Positions 8,495-16,059 are shown, counted from the stretch's first letter. The stretch: DNA of 64,000 nt from Prochlorococcus marinus CUG1415 (GCF_017696015.1 NZ_JAAORL010000001.1:124001-188000), one strand, 5' to 3'. A program made the numbers and translations. Notes: generated by a model from the sequence alone, not told the origin.

Positions 8495-8806
8495 TTACTT
8501 TCCTATTTGAGAACCCACACCTTTGTTATTGAGTTCCTTTTGATATGCCTCTTTGCTTGAGAGTAAGATCTCGTTAATCGAGAATTTATTAAATAATGAC
8601 TTTCCTATTTGAGAACCCACACCTTTGTTATTGAGTTCCTTTTGATATGCCTCTTTGCTTGAGAGTAAGATCTCGTTAATCGAGAATTTATTAAATAATG
8701 ACTTTCCTATTTGAGAACCCACACCTTTGTTATTGAGTTCCTTTTGATATGCCTCTTTGCTTGAGAGTAAGATCTCGTTAATCGAGAATTTATTTAACAA
8801 TGACAT
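8495..8806 (-). CDS. Protein built of three identical 34-residue repeats
   Basis: A 103-residue protein that is almost nothing but three tandem copies of a 34-residue unit. Each unit runs SLFNKFSINEILLSS then KEAYQKELNNKGVGSQIGK. Each looks like a helix followed by a Gly/Ser loop. It has no signal peptide or transmembrane helix. Only the first copy differs (SLL for SLF). The ATG at 8806 lies 2 nt after the stop of a 43-residue minus-strand frame, suggesting coupling; no strong Shine-Dalgarno is seen. The period is a multiple of three, so copy-number change keeps the frame. Function and family are unknown. Confidence 0.75.
   Translation of the reverse strand: MSLLNKFSINEILLSSKEAYQKELNNKGVGSQIGKSLFNKFSINEILLSSKEAYQKELNNKGVGSQIGKSLFNKFSINEILLSSKEAYQKELNNKGVGSQIGK
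8498..8803. repeat. Three tandem 102-bp direct repeats
   Basis: Units lie at 8498-8599, 8600-8701 and 8702-8803. The first two are identical as read. The third differs at two positions near its right end. Synonymous sites are also identical, which implies recent duplication or ongoing homogenisation. The array makes up almost the whole 103-residue minus-strand gene. Confidence 0.95.
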
Positions 8807-8808
8807 TC

Positions 8809-8940
8809 TTATTTGTGAAAATTGCTTTGTAGATGATCACTTAAGTTCTCAATTCTTTTATAACGCATAGCAATTTGCACTTCAACTGTGTGAGATCTTT
8901 TTTGAAACACTACATATCGAACTTTTGCAATTATCTTCAT
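8809..8940 (-). CDS. Small hypothetical protein, 43 aa
   Basis: A minus-strand frame beginning MKIIAKVRYVVFQKRSHTVE and ending NFHK. The Shine-Dalgarno-like GGAAGAG sits 6 nt before the ATG. Its TAA (8809-8811) is 2 nt from the ATG of the repeat gene, as in a coupled pair. It is basic and beta-rich in character, with no family recognised. Longer plus-strand frames over the same bases are Cys/Phe-rich and have no ribosome site, so I treat them as shadows. Confidence 0.4.
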   Translation of the reverse strand: MKIIAKVRYVVFQKRSHTVEVQIAMRYKRIENLSDHLQSNFHK

Positions 8941-8962
8941 TTAGTTCTCTTCCAAAACTCTT

Positions 8963-9049
8963 TTAATGATGATTGCATTTGTCATGTATTTTCTTTTGGA
9001 TCAAACTTTTCATATCCTTTAATCTGGGTCTTTCATATTCAATTTTCAT
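8963..9049 (-). CDS. Possible micro-ORF, 28 aa
   Basis: A minus-strand frame MKIEYERPRLKDMKSL continuing to CNHH. Composition is charged and protein-like, and it is placed just before the 43-aa frame on the same strand. It has no clear Shine-Dalgarno, and its frame differs from that of the next gene. It may be a real leader-like peptide, the broken start of a longer gene, or chance. Confidence 0.25.
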   Translation of the reverse strand: MKIEYERPRLKDMKSLIQKKIHDKCNHH

Positions 9050-9135
9050 GGTCGGTATTATGGTCGGGAAATATGTCTTTTTTCGGTTTTTCTTATATCG
9101 GGTTCAGTCAGACACTATCAGGAAGTATCAACCCC

Positions 9136-9153
9136 GATTCCGCCCGAGGAGTT
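9136..9153 (+). other. Diverged copy of the tRNA-Asn 3' end (possible attachment-site relic)
   Basis: GATTCCGCCCGAGGAGTT matches the last 16 nt of tRNA-Asn plus two flanking bases (8010-8027) at 15 of 18 positions, in the same orientation, 1,126 bp away. Such partial tRNA copies commonly mark the far end of elements integrated at a tRNA 3' end. The copy also forms part of the small-RNA candidate. No integrase is present. Confidence 0.45.
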
Positions 9154-9179
9154 CATTTTAAGGTTCATACCAACTAACT

Positions 9180-9204
9180 AGATCCCACAAGGGGTCTTTT
9201 TTTT
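9180..9204 (+). terminator. Rho-independent terminator
   Basis: AGATCCC pairs with GGGGTCT (7 bp, one T-G) around the loop ACAA, followed directly by a run of eight T. It would end a plus-strand transcript from the 9.1-kb hairpin region. Its T-run touches the stop codon of the opposing 53-aa gene. Confidence 0.85.
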
Positions 9205-9364
9205 ATGAAACAAGTGTGAAATATAAATTTTGCAAAAATCCCTGTCTTTTCTTCATCTGAAATATCTTTTTTACTGGAAGTTCTAGTTCAAAAAAAAATC
9301 CTAACTGGTATCTAAGAATCAACCTTATTCTCTCCCGGGGAATTTTAAAGTCTCGAAAAGTCAT
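9203..9364 (-). CDS. Small hypothetical protein, 53 aa
   Basis: Reads MTFRDFKIPRERIRLILRYQ, then LGFFFELELPVKKIFQMKKR, ending in a short hydrophobic tail. An excellent Shine-Dalgarno (AGAAGGAGA, minus strand, 9371-9379) lies about 6 nt before the ATG. Basic and aromatic residues alternate as in a real protein, but no family is recognised. It is under 60 codons and easily missed. The stop TAA lies at 9203-9205 against the opposing terminator. Confidence 0.6.
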   Translation of the reverse strand: MTFRDFKIPRERIRLILRYQLGFFFELELPVKKIFQMKKRQGFLQNLYFTLVS

Positions 9365-9370
9365 GCAAAG

Positions 9371-9379
9371 TCTCCTTCT
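9371..9379 (-). promoter_or_regulatory. Shine-Dalgarno of the 53-aa gene
   Basis: Minus-strand AGAAGGAGA, 6 nt from ATG at 9364. It is the main evidence that this short frame is translated. Confidence 0.65.
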
Positions 9380-9515
9380 GAGTGACTTTTTTCCCCTATG
9401 ACTACCTTCTTAATGAAAAATGTCTAGACGAATTTAGACACTTTAGTGCAATTCTATTTGTCCAGTATTCGTCTTTTGGTAGTAATATTCGTCCATATTT
9501 TTATCTCTTATACAT

Positions 9516-9547
9516 AAAAAAAAGACCCCTATTTTTGAGGTCTTTTT
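9516..9547. terminator. Bidirectional-looking terminator
   Basis: AAAAAGACC and GGTCTTTTT form a 9-bp stem, extended by a partly paired CC/GA, around a T-rich loop. There is an A-run on the left and a T-run on the right, so it could work on either strand. About 295 bases (9365-9659) between the 53-aa and 55-aa genes hold nothing else I can support. Confidence 0.65.
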
Positions 9548-9659
9548 CTGGGATTACCAAATTCAGTGTTTCCTTGTTTCCACTGTTTCAGTAAAACCAC
9601 TCCTTCACACATAAATAAATTATTCCATAAATTTCTTTTTCGTGGAAGGGACAAAGGGA

Positions 9660-9827
9660 ATGTTACTAAACTGTCACATGTGCCAGTTTAGCTTTAAAGG
9701 ATTTATGCCAATAAAAAAACACCCTAATTTAGAGAGAAGAGTGTTTACTTATCAGAAATTATTGTGTGAGGAGTTTTCTGATGTATATAACTTACTTGAC
9801 AAAGGGATCCAATATCTACAGTATTAA
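9660..9827 (+). CDS. Small hypothetical protein, 55 aa
   Basis: Starts MLLNCHMCQFSFKGF and continues IKKHPNLERRVFTYQKLL to an acidic and aromatic C-terminus (DVYNLLDKGIQYLQY). GGAAGGG at 9644-9650 stands 9 nt before the ATG. A second in-frame ATG at 9705 (MPIKKHP) has AAAGGA close by, and the better-looking coding part begins there. CHMC could bind metal but that is speculative. No family recognised. Confidence 0.45.
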   Translation: MLLNCHMCQFSFKGFMPIKKHPNLERRVFTYQKLLCEEFSDVYNLLDKGIQYLQY

Positions 9828-9874
9828 TTACTATTTCTTCTCCCAAAAAAGATAAAGATTTTAAAAGTGGTTTT

Positions 9875-10105
9875 TTAGTCACAATAAATTAAACAATTCT
9901 GATTAGTAGGATTCGTTCTACATTGCTTCTCCCAAAAATTTTGGAATTCCTTAGGAAATTGCTCTAATTCTTGTGGAGTCTCATTCAAGTTTAAACCTGC
10001 ATAATTAAATGCAGTTAGGTATAGTGGAAGGAAATTGAATTGATTGAATAGTTTTATAAGATCTCCTAGATATAGCCATATATTGTCCTGTTTTATACTT
10101 GAAAT
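9875..10105 (-). pseudogene. Decayed small gene, N-terminus lost
   Basis: A minus-strand open frame of 76 codons reads WLYLGDLIKLFNQFNFLPLY, then LTAFNYAGLNLNETPQELEQ, and ends FQNFWEKQCRTNPTNQNCLIYCD. The composition and Cys-containing end look like a real small protein. The frame has no ATG or GTG; the only TTG is internal. A TGA at 10106-10108 interrupts it, with similar-looking codons continuing upstream. This suggests a gene broken by a stop or indel. A sequencing error or use of a rare start are alternatives. Confidence 0.45.
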
Positions 10106-10246
10106 TCATAGGGTATTAATACTCGAGTATAGTTGCTTTGTATTTTTTCAAGACTATATGTTCTCATTTGACTGGAGTAGCAATAATTAAGAAGTTTAAG
10201 TTACTTCTTTAGTTTTGTTGCCATTCAGACTTATAAGTCTTGTAGT

Positions 10247-10271
10247 GGGTAAACAAATGCCCTTTTTTTTT
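10247..10271 (+). terminator. Possible weak terminator
   Basis: GGGTA pairs with TGCCC around AACAAA, followed by nine T. The stem is only 5 bp and no gene precedes it on this strand, so it might belong to an unseen small transcript. Confidence 0.35.
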
Positions 10272-10395
10272 GATAGGTAACTCCAAGTATTTAAAATTAT
10301 CAAATTTGATGAAAATTTGAATTAAAATAAATTTCAAATAAATTTTAAGTATATTATCAGGAAATCTTCAAGAAAGCTAATTTATTATATTATTT

Positions 10396-10495
10396 AGAAC
10401 AGTACTTAGGACATTATAATTATTCCTTATAAAGCTATATATAGATAAATATTATAAACTATAAATTATATGTTTTAAGAACAGTATTTAGAACA
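10396..10495. repeat. Pair of 18-nt direct repeats
   Basis: AGAACAGTACTTAGGACA at 10396-10413 and AGAACAGTATTTAGAACA at 10478-10495 agree at 16 of 18 positions, 82 bp apart, in otherwise featureless AT-rich DNA. They could be a protein-binding pair or duplication debris. Confidence 0.5.
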
Positions 10496-10583
10496 ATAAT
10501 TATCAAATTCTCTATACAACTAAAGCAATAAGTGATTTAGTTGGTTTTATGTTCATATAGTCAAACTATATTTTCTTTTTGTG

Positions 10584-10658
10584 TGATCTAAATTATTCCT
10601 TTAAGTAACTTCTAGTCATCCCACATATCCTTTTTCTCTTGATCTAAATTATTCCTTT
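10584..10658. repeat. 19-bp direct repeat across the end of the 119-aa gene
   Basis: TGATCTAAATTATTCCTTT occurs at 10584-10602 and again at 10640-10658, 56 bp apart. The inner copy codes for part of the C-terminus of the minus-strand 119-aa protein; the outer copy lies beyond its stop. This looks like a local duplication of the gene's 3' end. Confidence 0.7.
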
Positions 10659-10971
10659 CCAGTAATTCCAATCTTTGTTTCTGAGGATCTATTTCTGCCT
10701 CAAGAACATTTTTATCGTCATTATATTTTGTTCGCATTTCTAAGATAATTATTTCAAATTGCTCGCCAAAGAAATTTGACATTTCTCTCCATGCTTCCAT
10801 TTCTTCTTCTTTGTCAATAGTGTCATTTATCTGATGAGAAATAATTTCTCGTACATATTGTTTTAGTTCTAGATCACTCATCGATTCAACTTTTTTTTGA
10901 ACATAAAATTCTTTAAGATTTTCTAGTTGTTTTTTTGATAAATCAGAATAGATCAATGAATTCTTTTTCAT
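10612..10971 (-). CDS. Conserved-looking charged hypothetical protein, 119 aa
   Basis: A highly charged, helical protein. It starts MKKNSLIYSDLSKKQLENLK, with ESMSDLELKQYVREIISHQI near residue 30 and acidic stretches such as DKEEEMEAWREMSNFFGEQF in the middle, ending MWDD. No membrane segment or catalytic motif. I believe similar proteins are common in high-light Prochlorococcus, but the function is unknown. It is flanked on both sides by gene-free DNA. Its 3' end carries one copy of a 19-bp repeat. Confidence 0.75.
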   Translation of the reverse strand: MKKNSLIYSDLSKKQLENLKEFYVQKKVESMSDLELKQYVREIISHQINDTIDKEEEMEAWREMSNFFGEQFEIIILEMRTKYNDDKNVLEAEIDPQKQRLELLERNNLDQEKKDMWDD

Positions 10972-11377
10972 AAATTAATTAGATTTTTTTTAATATAGAC
11001 AAAATTCTTAGCTTAATCACTGAGAAAAAATCCAAAGCTAAAAAATCAGTTTAAGTTTCCTTAGAAATTGAGAATCACCATTGTATTCCATTGTTAAAAA
11101 CCTTACTATGACACTTTAGAATTGGCTATTCTTTTAAATTCAATCACTATTTATTGCAAATATTCCGCTGATTATTAAGGAATAGTTAATTAAATCGAAA
11201 GAAATTGTAAAGTTTAAAATTTTTTAAATTTAGTAATTTCTCTCTAATGCACTGATATTATTGAATTAATTGATAAACCTAATTGATAAAATTGTTTACA
11301 TTAATTCAGCAATCTTTCTAAATTCTTGAGAGAATCGTACTACAAAATTTAATTTTAATTTAATAGTATATAAAAAT
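10972..11377. other. Gene-free region upstream of rpaA
   Basis: About 400 AT-rich bases between divergent genes. They should hold the rpaA promoter and that of the 119-aa gene. An inverted repeat TATTCC...GGAATA (11161-11184, 12-nt spacer) is the only notable element. A 17-codon minus-strand frame at 11038-11091 is too short to support. I saw no HLR1-like paired element. Confidence 0.5.
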
Positions 11378-12160
11378 ATGAAAATTTCAATCCTTTTAAT
11401 TGAAGATGATCGTGATATGCGTGATTTGGTATCTAGGCATTTAGAACATTCTGGTTTCGATGTACAAAAAGCTGAAGATGGCATTAAAGGGCAAGCATTA
11501 GCTCTCCAATACTCACCAGATTTAATACTCTTAGATTTAATGTTGCCAAATGTTGATGGATTAACTTTATGCCAACGACTTAGAAGAGACGAAAGAACAT
11601 CAAATATTCCAATTTTGATGATAACAGCATTGGGTGGCCTTAAAGATAAAGTTACTGGTTTTAATGCTGGAGCAGATGACTACATTACTAAACCATTTGA
11701 TTTAGAGGAATTACATGTACGCATAAAAGCATTATTAAGGAGAACCAACAGAGCACAGTTAAATTCTAGTAACCAGCAAGAAATTTTAAATTATGGCCCT
11801 CTCACTCTTGTTCCGGAAAGATTTGAAGCCATCTGGTTTGGATCTCCTGTTAGATTAACGCATCTTGAATTTGAATTAATCCATTGTCTTTTACAGAGGC
11901 ATGGCCAAACTGTATCACCAGCATTGATTCTTAAAGAAGTATGGGGATATGAACCTGACGATGATATTGAGACAATAAGAGTTCATATTAGACACTTACG
12001 TACTAAGCTAGAACCAGATCCACGTAAGCCTACATATATAAAAACTGTATATGGAGCTGGATATTGTCTTGAGTTACCTATTGGTGCTCAAATTGAAACT
12101 GCCAAGCAAGATTTTTTTCAAGCAAGAAATCCTGATTTAATTAATTATGCAATAGATTAA
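11378..12160 (+). CDS. rpaA: Two-component response regulator RpaA
   Basis: An OmpR-family regulator of 260 residues. The receiver domain is at about residues 4-118, with the acidic pair EDD, phosphoacceptor Asp in [13 protein letters not shown] and lysine in TKPFD. The winged-helix DNA-binding domain is at about 140-235 ([41 protein letters not shown]). The output-domain sequence is characteristic of RpaA, the circadian and light output regulator of cyanobacteria, and not RpaB, which is at 18165. It converges on holB. Confidence 0.93.
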   Translation: MKISILLIEDDRDMRDLVSRHLEHSGFDVQKAEDGIKGQALALQYSPDLILLDLMLPNVDGLTLCQRLRRDERTSNIPILMITALGGLKDKVTGFNAGADDYITKPFDLEELHVRIKALLRRTNRAQLNSSNQQEILNYGPLTLVPERFEAIWFGSPVRLTHLEFELIHCLLQRHGQTVSPALILKEVWGYEPDDDIETIRVHIRHLRTKLEPDPRKPTYIKTVYGAGYCLELPIGAQIETAKQDFFQARNPDLINYAID

Positions 12161-12163
12161 ATT

Positions 12164-13126
12164 TTATATATCTTCCATTGCAATTTTGAGAAAAGTAATT
12201 TCCCATGCCAACCTTGGTTGAATATTTTTTCTTAAGAGAAATTTTAAATTTTCAAGTTTTTTTACCAGATCAATATTTTTTGTTTTTCTCCACCAAATAA
12301 TTTCAATGAAATTAACCAAACAAATCTGTTGATAAATCTCTAATTGTTCAGATATTGATTGAGATACTTCTAAAATTTCTAGACTATCTTTTATAGGAGA
12401 ATCTAATTTACTTGTAATTTCATCTGATAATTCATTCCAAATTTCAATATTCTCAAATAATTGACCTGGCGATCCATTTGCAAAGTTTATTAAGTCTTGA
12501 ATTTTTAATGTACTATTAATATTAAATTTGGAAGGATTTAAATAATCTTTTAAAATAGAATTTATTTCTTTACCAGAAAAAGATCGAAATCTGACTATTT
12601 GACATCTTGAAATTATTGTATCTAAAAGAAGATTTAATTTTGATGTTAATAAAATAAAAATACCATTATTCGGTTCTTCTAGGGTTTTTAATAGACAATT
12701 TGAGGCTGCTTCGTTTAAAAGGTGTGCATCAATAATTAAAACAATTTTTTTGTCCGAGTTTATTGATTTTTGACCTAGAAAAGTTTTGATATTACGTATT
12801 TGAGCAATCTTAATAATCTCAGATCCACTTTTGGTTGTTTTTTTAAGATCAGAATTTTTTGATCTTTTATTCTCCAAAAGAGAATTAGGTTCGATAATTA
12901 GGAAATCAGGATGATTATTATTCATAATTTTATCTTCAATATTTTCGCTCGGGGAAGATTGTTTGAAAATCTCTTTTATAAATTGAAAAGCCGTTCGTTT
13001 TTTTCCTACTCCTTCTGAACCATAAAATATATAACCGTTAACAAATAATTTGTTTTTAATTATGTTTTTAAGATAAGTATTGACTTTGTCATCAAATAAA
13101 AAATTACTTTTTTTAACCTCAATCAT
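12164..13126 (-). CDS. holB: DNA polymerase III delta' subunit
   Basis: A 320-residue clamp-loader AAA+ protein. It has a Walker-A-like loop [15 protein letters not shown] near residue 37, and [20 protein letters not shown] followed by an SRCQ sensor region typical of delta'/gamma subunits. The C-terminus is poorly conserved. The start overlaps the stop of tmk by 4 nt (ATGA arrangement), so it is translationally coupled in the order copper ATPase - tmk - holB. Confidence 0.9.
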   Translation of the reverse strand: MIEVKKSNFLFDDKVNTYLKNIIKNKLFVNGYIFYGSEGVGKKRTAFQFIKEIFKQSSPSENIEDKIMNNNHPDFLIIEPNSLLENKRSKNSDLKKTTKSGSEIIKIAQIRNIKTFLGQKSINSDKKIVLIIDAHLLNEAASNCLLKTLEEPNNGIFILLTSKLNLLLDTIISRCQIVRFRSFSGKEINSILKDYLNPSKFNINSTLKIQDLINFANGSPGQLFENIEIWNELSDEITSKLDSPIKDSLEILEVSQSISEQLEIYQQICLVNFIEIIWWRKTKNIDLVKKLENLKFLLRKNIQPRLAWEITFLKIAMEDI

Positions 13127-13761
13127 TTTTTACTAGAAAAATTTTTTAATAACGTATCTTTAATTTGATTAGAAATAGTTTTAATATTTTGTGAGGCAGA
13201 TATTACTTTCCAGTTTTTTTCTTTGGCAATTAGTTTGAAGCCTTCATTTACTTTTTCTAAAAATTTAATACCTTCTGATTCTATTCTATCTGGAATGTCA
13301 TTCTTTCTTCGCAAGATACTTTCTTCTGGAGAAATTTCTAAGAAGAAGGTTAGGTCAGGATATTCTCCTTGACAAACAATAGATTCAATATTTTTAATTA
13401 TTTCTAAATTTATGTTTCTTCCATAACCTTGATAAGCCAAGGTGGAATCGGAAAATCTATCACTAATTACCCAATCATTGTTTTTTAAAGCAGGTGAAAT
13501 AATTTTTGAGACGTGCTCAGCTCTATCAGCTGAATAAAGCAATAATTCCGCAAGAGATGTAGGCTTGTTATTTTTATGATTATCAAGAATCATTTCTCTT
13601 AGCTTTTTTCCTAAAAGACTGCCTCCAGGCTCTCTTGTTGTGATTAATTTAGAATCTGTCTTTAATAGACCACTATTTGGAAGCCACTTAGATAGTTCTT
13701 CTATTTGAGTCGTCTTGCCACATCCATCAATGCCTTCAAAAACAATAAATTTTCCTTTCAT
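13123..13761 (-). CDS. tmk: Thymidylate kinase
   Basis: Phosphorylates dTMP to dTDP. The 212-residue protein has the P-loop [16 protein letters not shown], the DRF/DRS-type motif [18 protein letters not shown], and [15 protein letters not shown]. It lies between the copper ATPase (start adjacent to its stop) and holB (4-nt overlap). The tmk-holB pair is common in bacteria. Confidence 0.95.
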   Translation of the reverse strand: MKGKFIVFEGIDGCGKTTQIEELSKWLPNSGLLKTDSKLITTREPGGSLLGKKLREMILDNHKNNKPTSLAELLLYSADRAEHVSKIISPALKNNDWVISDRFSDSTLAYQGYGRNINLEIIKNIESIVCQGEYPDLTFFLEISPEESILRRKNDIPDRIESEGIKFLEKVNEGFKLIAKEKNWKVISASQNIKTISNQIKDTLLKNFSSKK

Positions 13762-16059
13762 TTAATCCAAAGATAAAGCATTAACAACAACTGTAATAGA
13801 GCTAGTAGCCATTAATAATGCTGCTATTGAGGGAGTAAGAAGAATACCGTATTTGGGGAATAAAATACCGGCGGCTATAGGTATAGCTAGTAGGTTGTAA
13901 CCAAAAGCCCATATTAAATTCTGCTTTATTTTGCTTATGGTTTTTTTTGCAAGATTTAAGGCGTAGGGTAATCCAAGTAGTTGATCTCCCATCAATACTA
14001 CATCTGCATTTGCTTTCGCTATTTGAGTCCCTGACCCCACTGCAATTCCTAAGTCTGAGGATGCTAAGGCTGGGACATCATTAATTCCATCACCTATCAT
14101 CGCTACCTTATTATTGATTTTTAAATTTTCTATAATATTAAGTTTCATTTGAGGAAGAAGATCCCATTTTACTTCCGTTTCGCTACAACCAATTTTTTTT
14201 GCTAAAGCTAAAACTGTTTGTTTTCTATCTCCACTTAAAATATTAATTTTAAATTTGTTTTCTCTTAAATTTTGAACTGTTTTAATTGAATCATCCCTGA
14301 GTAAATCTCCTAACAAAATAAAGCCAAATAACTTATCTTTTATACTCACTCCAATAATTGTATTAGTTTGTTTCTCTTGATTTTCAATTACTTTTTTTGC
14401 ATTACTATCAATAATTATTCCTTTGCTTAGTAGCCATTCAATATTTCCAATGTTGATAACTCCATCAATTGAATCAAGTTCTCCAGAAATACCTCTACCT
14501 GATTCGGTGAAAATTTTTTTTATTGGAAATAAACTTAAATTTTGTTTTTGGGCCTCTTGAATTAAGGCATTTGCAATTGGATGTCTGCTTTCCTTTTCTA
14601 AACTGGCAGCTATTCTTAATAAAAATGAATGATCATTATTATTTTTATAATCAACAATGAAAGGCTTCCCTTTTGTTAAGGTACCTGTCTTATCAAAAAT
14701 AATATGATTAATTTTTGCAGCCATCTCTATTTTATCGCCTCCTTTAAATAAAACACCCTTTTTTGCAGCTTTACCTGATGCGACGGTTATTACTGTTGGT
14801 GTAGCTAAACCTAGTGCACAAGGACAAGCTATTACTAAAACAGCAATTGACAATTGAATTGCTAAATTTAGGAAATTGTCAGCATTACTACCAAGCGAAC
14901 TATGCAGTGTATGGCTGGAGTTTGTTATGAATTGATGATGATTATGACTTAATAAATCAGGCCAAATTTGCTTTGCTCCCTTCCACCAAAAAAAGAAACT
15001 CAAAGTTGCAAATAAGAGGACAAAGTAAGTAAATTTGCCTGCAACTTTATCAGCAATTCTTTGCATTGAGGGTTTATTAGCGTTTACAGACTCAATAAGA
15101 CTGACTAGTTTTGCAAGAGAAGAATCTCCGCCGACTTTTTTTACTTTAAGTCTAAGAGTTGAATTTAGATTTAGAGATCCACAGGATAAATTTTCCCCTA
15201 CCTTGACTTCTATAGGTTTGGATTCTCCAGTAATATGTGAGACATCAATATATGAATGACCTTGAGTAACAATGCAGTCAGCTGGTACTCTGTCACCTGC
15301 TAAAACTTGAATTTCTTGATCAGGTTTTAAAGCGTTTACTCTTATTGATTTTATTTTATTATTTTCTGTGTAGATATTTGCCATTTCAGGTTGAAGATCT
15401 AATAATTCTCCAATGGATGAACTAGTTTGATATCTAGCTCTTTCTTCCAAGAAACGCCCTATAAGAATAAATCCTAGTAGCATAACTGGCTCATTAAAAA
15501 AACAAGGGAAACCAGTAGCTGGGAATATCAACGATAGAAGACTTGTTACATATGCACTAGTTACTCCTAGAGCTACTAAAGAATCCATATCTGGACGGTT
15601 CTTTATAAATGCTTTAAATCCATTAATAATTATTACTCTTCCAGGAAATAGTAAAGCTAATGTTGCTAAGGAGGCGTGAAAAAAAATATTCCCTAATATT
15701 GGCAAATTTATATATCTCCCTTCCGCAAGATGTCCTAAACCTGAAAATATTAATAGTAATAGTGCAAAAGTTAATTTCTGCCATTGATTATTCCATTTCT
15801 TTTTTTTTTCTAATTCTGCTTTATTTATTTTTTTTGAGAAATCATTTATATAAATCTTTGATGGAAAACCATTTTCTTTTAGGTTTTCAAGAACTGTTTC
15901 TATTTCTATATGTTTCTGGCTAATTTCAAAATATGCACTTTCAGTGAGTAAGTTAACAGAAACATTTTCAATGCCATCAGAATTATTCAATATTTTTTCA
16001 ACAGTACTTACACAACCTCCACATTTCATTCCTGTAATGCTTAATTGAATGCTATCCAT
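13762..16059 (-). CDS. Copper-transporting P-type ATPase
   Basis: A P1B ATPase of 765 residues that moves copper across the thylakoid or plasma membrane. In order it has an N-terminal metal-binding domain (GMKCGGCVST), four leading membrane helices, and the TGES actuator motif (HITGESKPIEV). Next come the metal-channel CPC (IACPCALGLATP), phosphorylation site DKTGTLTKG, HP motif (SRHPIANAL) and hinge GDGINDVPALA. Two terminal helices follow. CtaA and PacS cannot be told apart by eye. Copper supply would serve plastocyanin and cytochrome oxidase. Confidence 0.93.
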   Translation of the reverse strand: MDSIQLSITGMKCGGCVSTVEKILNNSDGIENVSVNLLTESAYFEISQKHIEIETVLENLKENGFPSKIYINDFSKKINKAELEKKKKWNNQWQKLTFALLLLIFSGLGHLAEGRYINLPILGNIFFHASLATLALLFPGRVIIINGFKAFIKNRPDMDSLVALGVTSAYVTSLLSLIFPATGFPCFFNEPVMLLGFILIGRFLEERARYQTSSSIGELLDLQPEMANIYTENNKIKSIRVNALKPDQEIQVLAGDRVPADCIVTQGHSYIDVSHITGESKPIEVKVGENLSCGSLNLNSTLRLKVKKVGGDSSLAKLVSLIESVNANKPSMQRIADKVAGKFTYFVLLFATLSFFFWWKGAKQIWPDLLSHNHHQFITNSSHTLHSSLGSNADNFLNLAIQLSIAVLVIACPCALGLATPTVITVASGKAAKKGVLFKGGDKIEMAAKINHIIFDKTGTLTKGKPFIVDYKNNNDHSFLLRIAASLEKESRHPIANALIQEAQKQNLSLFPIKKIFTESGRGISGELDSIDGVINIGNIEWLLSKGIIIDSNAKKVIENQEKQTNTIIGVSIKDKLFGFILLGDLLRDDSIKTVQNLRENKFKINILSGDRKQTVLALAKKIGCSETEVKWDLLPQMKLNIIENLKINNKVAMIGDGINDVPALASSDLGIAVGSGTQIAKANADVVLMGDQLLGLPYALNLAKKTISKIKQNLIWAFGYNLLAIPIAAGILFPKYGILLTPSIAALLMATSSITVVVNALSLD

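Larger units (their letters stand above)
9097..9204 (+). ncRNA. Candidate small RNA with 5' hairpin and 3' terminator
   Basis: ATCGGGTT (9097-9104) pairs with AACCCCGAT (9130-9138) with one bulged C. The enclosed loop contains a weaker inner stem (GACACT...AGTATC). About 40 nt later a clean terminator hairpin and T-run close the unit. No plus-strand gene with a ribosome site precedes it. The 5' end is not defined by the sequence; a small RNA is an inference from structure. Confidence 0.4.
10106..10611. other. Gene-free AT-rich stretch with small repeats
   Basis: About 500 bases without a supportable gene. It contains a 14-bp perfect palindrome AGACTTATAAGTCT (10227-10240) and a weak hairpin-plus-T-run (10247-10271). 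There are two copies of AGAACAGTAYTTAGRACA (10396-10413, 10478-10495) and the outer copy of a 19-bp repeat (10584-10602). Confidence 0.6.

Noticed and set aside
8498-8803. CRISPR array
   Set aside because: Units are 102 bp and directly adjacent with no spacers, and they are in frame within a gene.
8875-9177. Plus-strand frames of 100 and 62 codons over the accessory segment
   Set aside because: They are Phe/Cys/Ser-rich, lack ribosome sites and run antisense to better minus-strand frames. They look like shadows.
9382-9594. 70-codon plus-strand frame
   Set aside because: It reads through a terminator hairpin, has no ribosome site and is Phe/Leu/Ser-rich, as expected from chance in AT-rich DNA.
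9597-9608. ACTCCTTCACAC, resembling the loop motif of the cyanobacterial small RNA Yfr1
   Set aside because: It has an extra T relative to the known ACTCCTCACAC motif and lacks the flanking stems, so I treat it as chance.
11296-11484. 62-codon minus-strand frame across the rpaA start
   Set aside because: It overlaps the conserved receiver domain of rpaA on the other strand and has no protein-like features.
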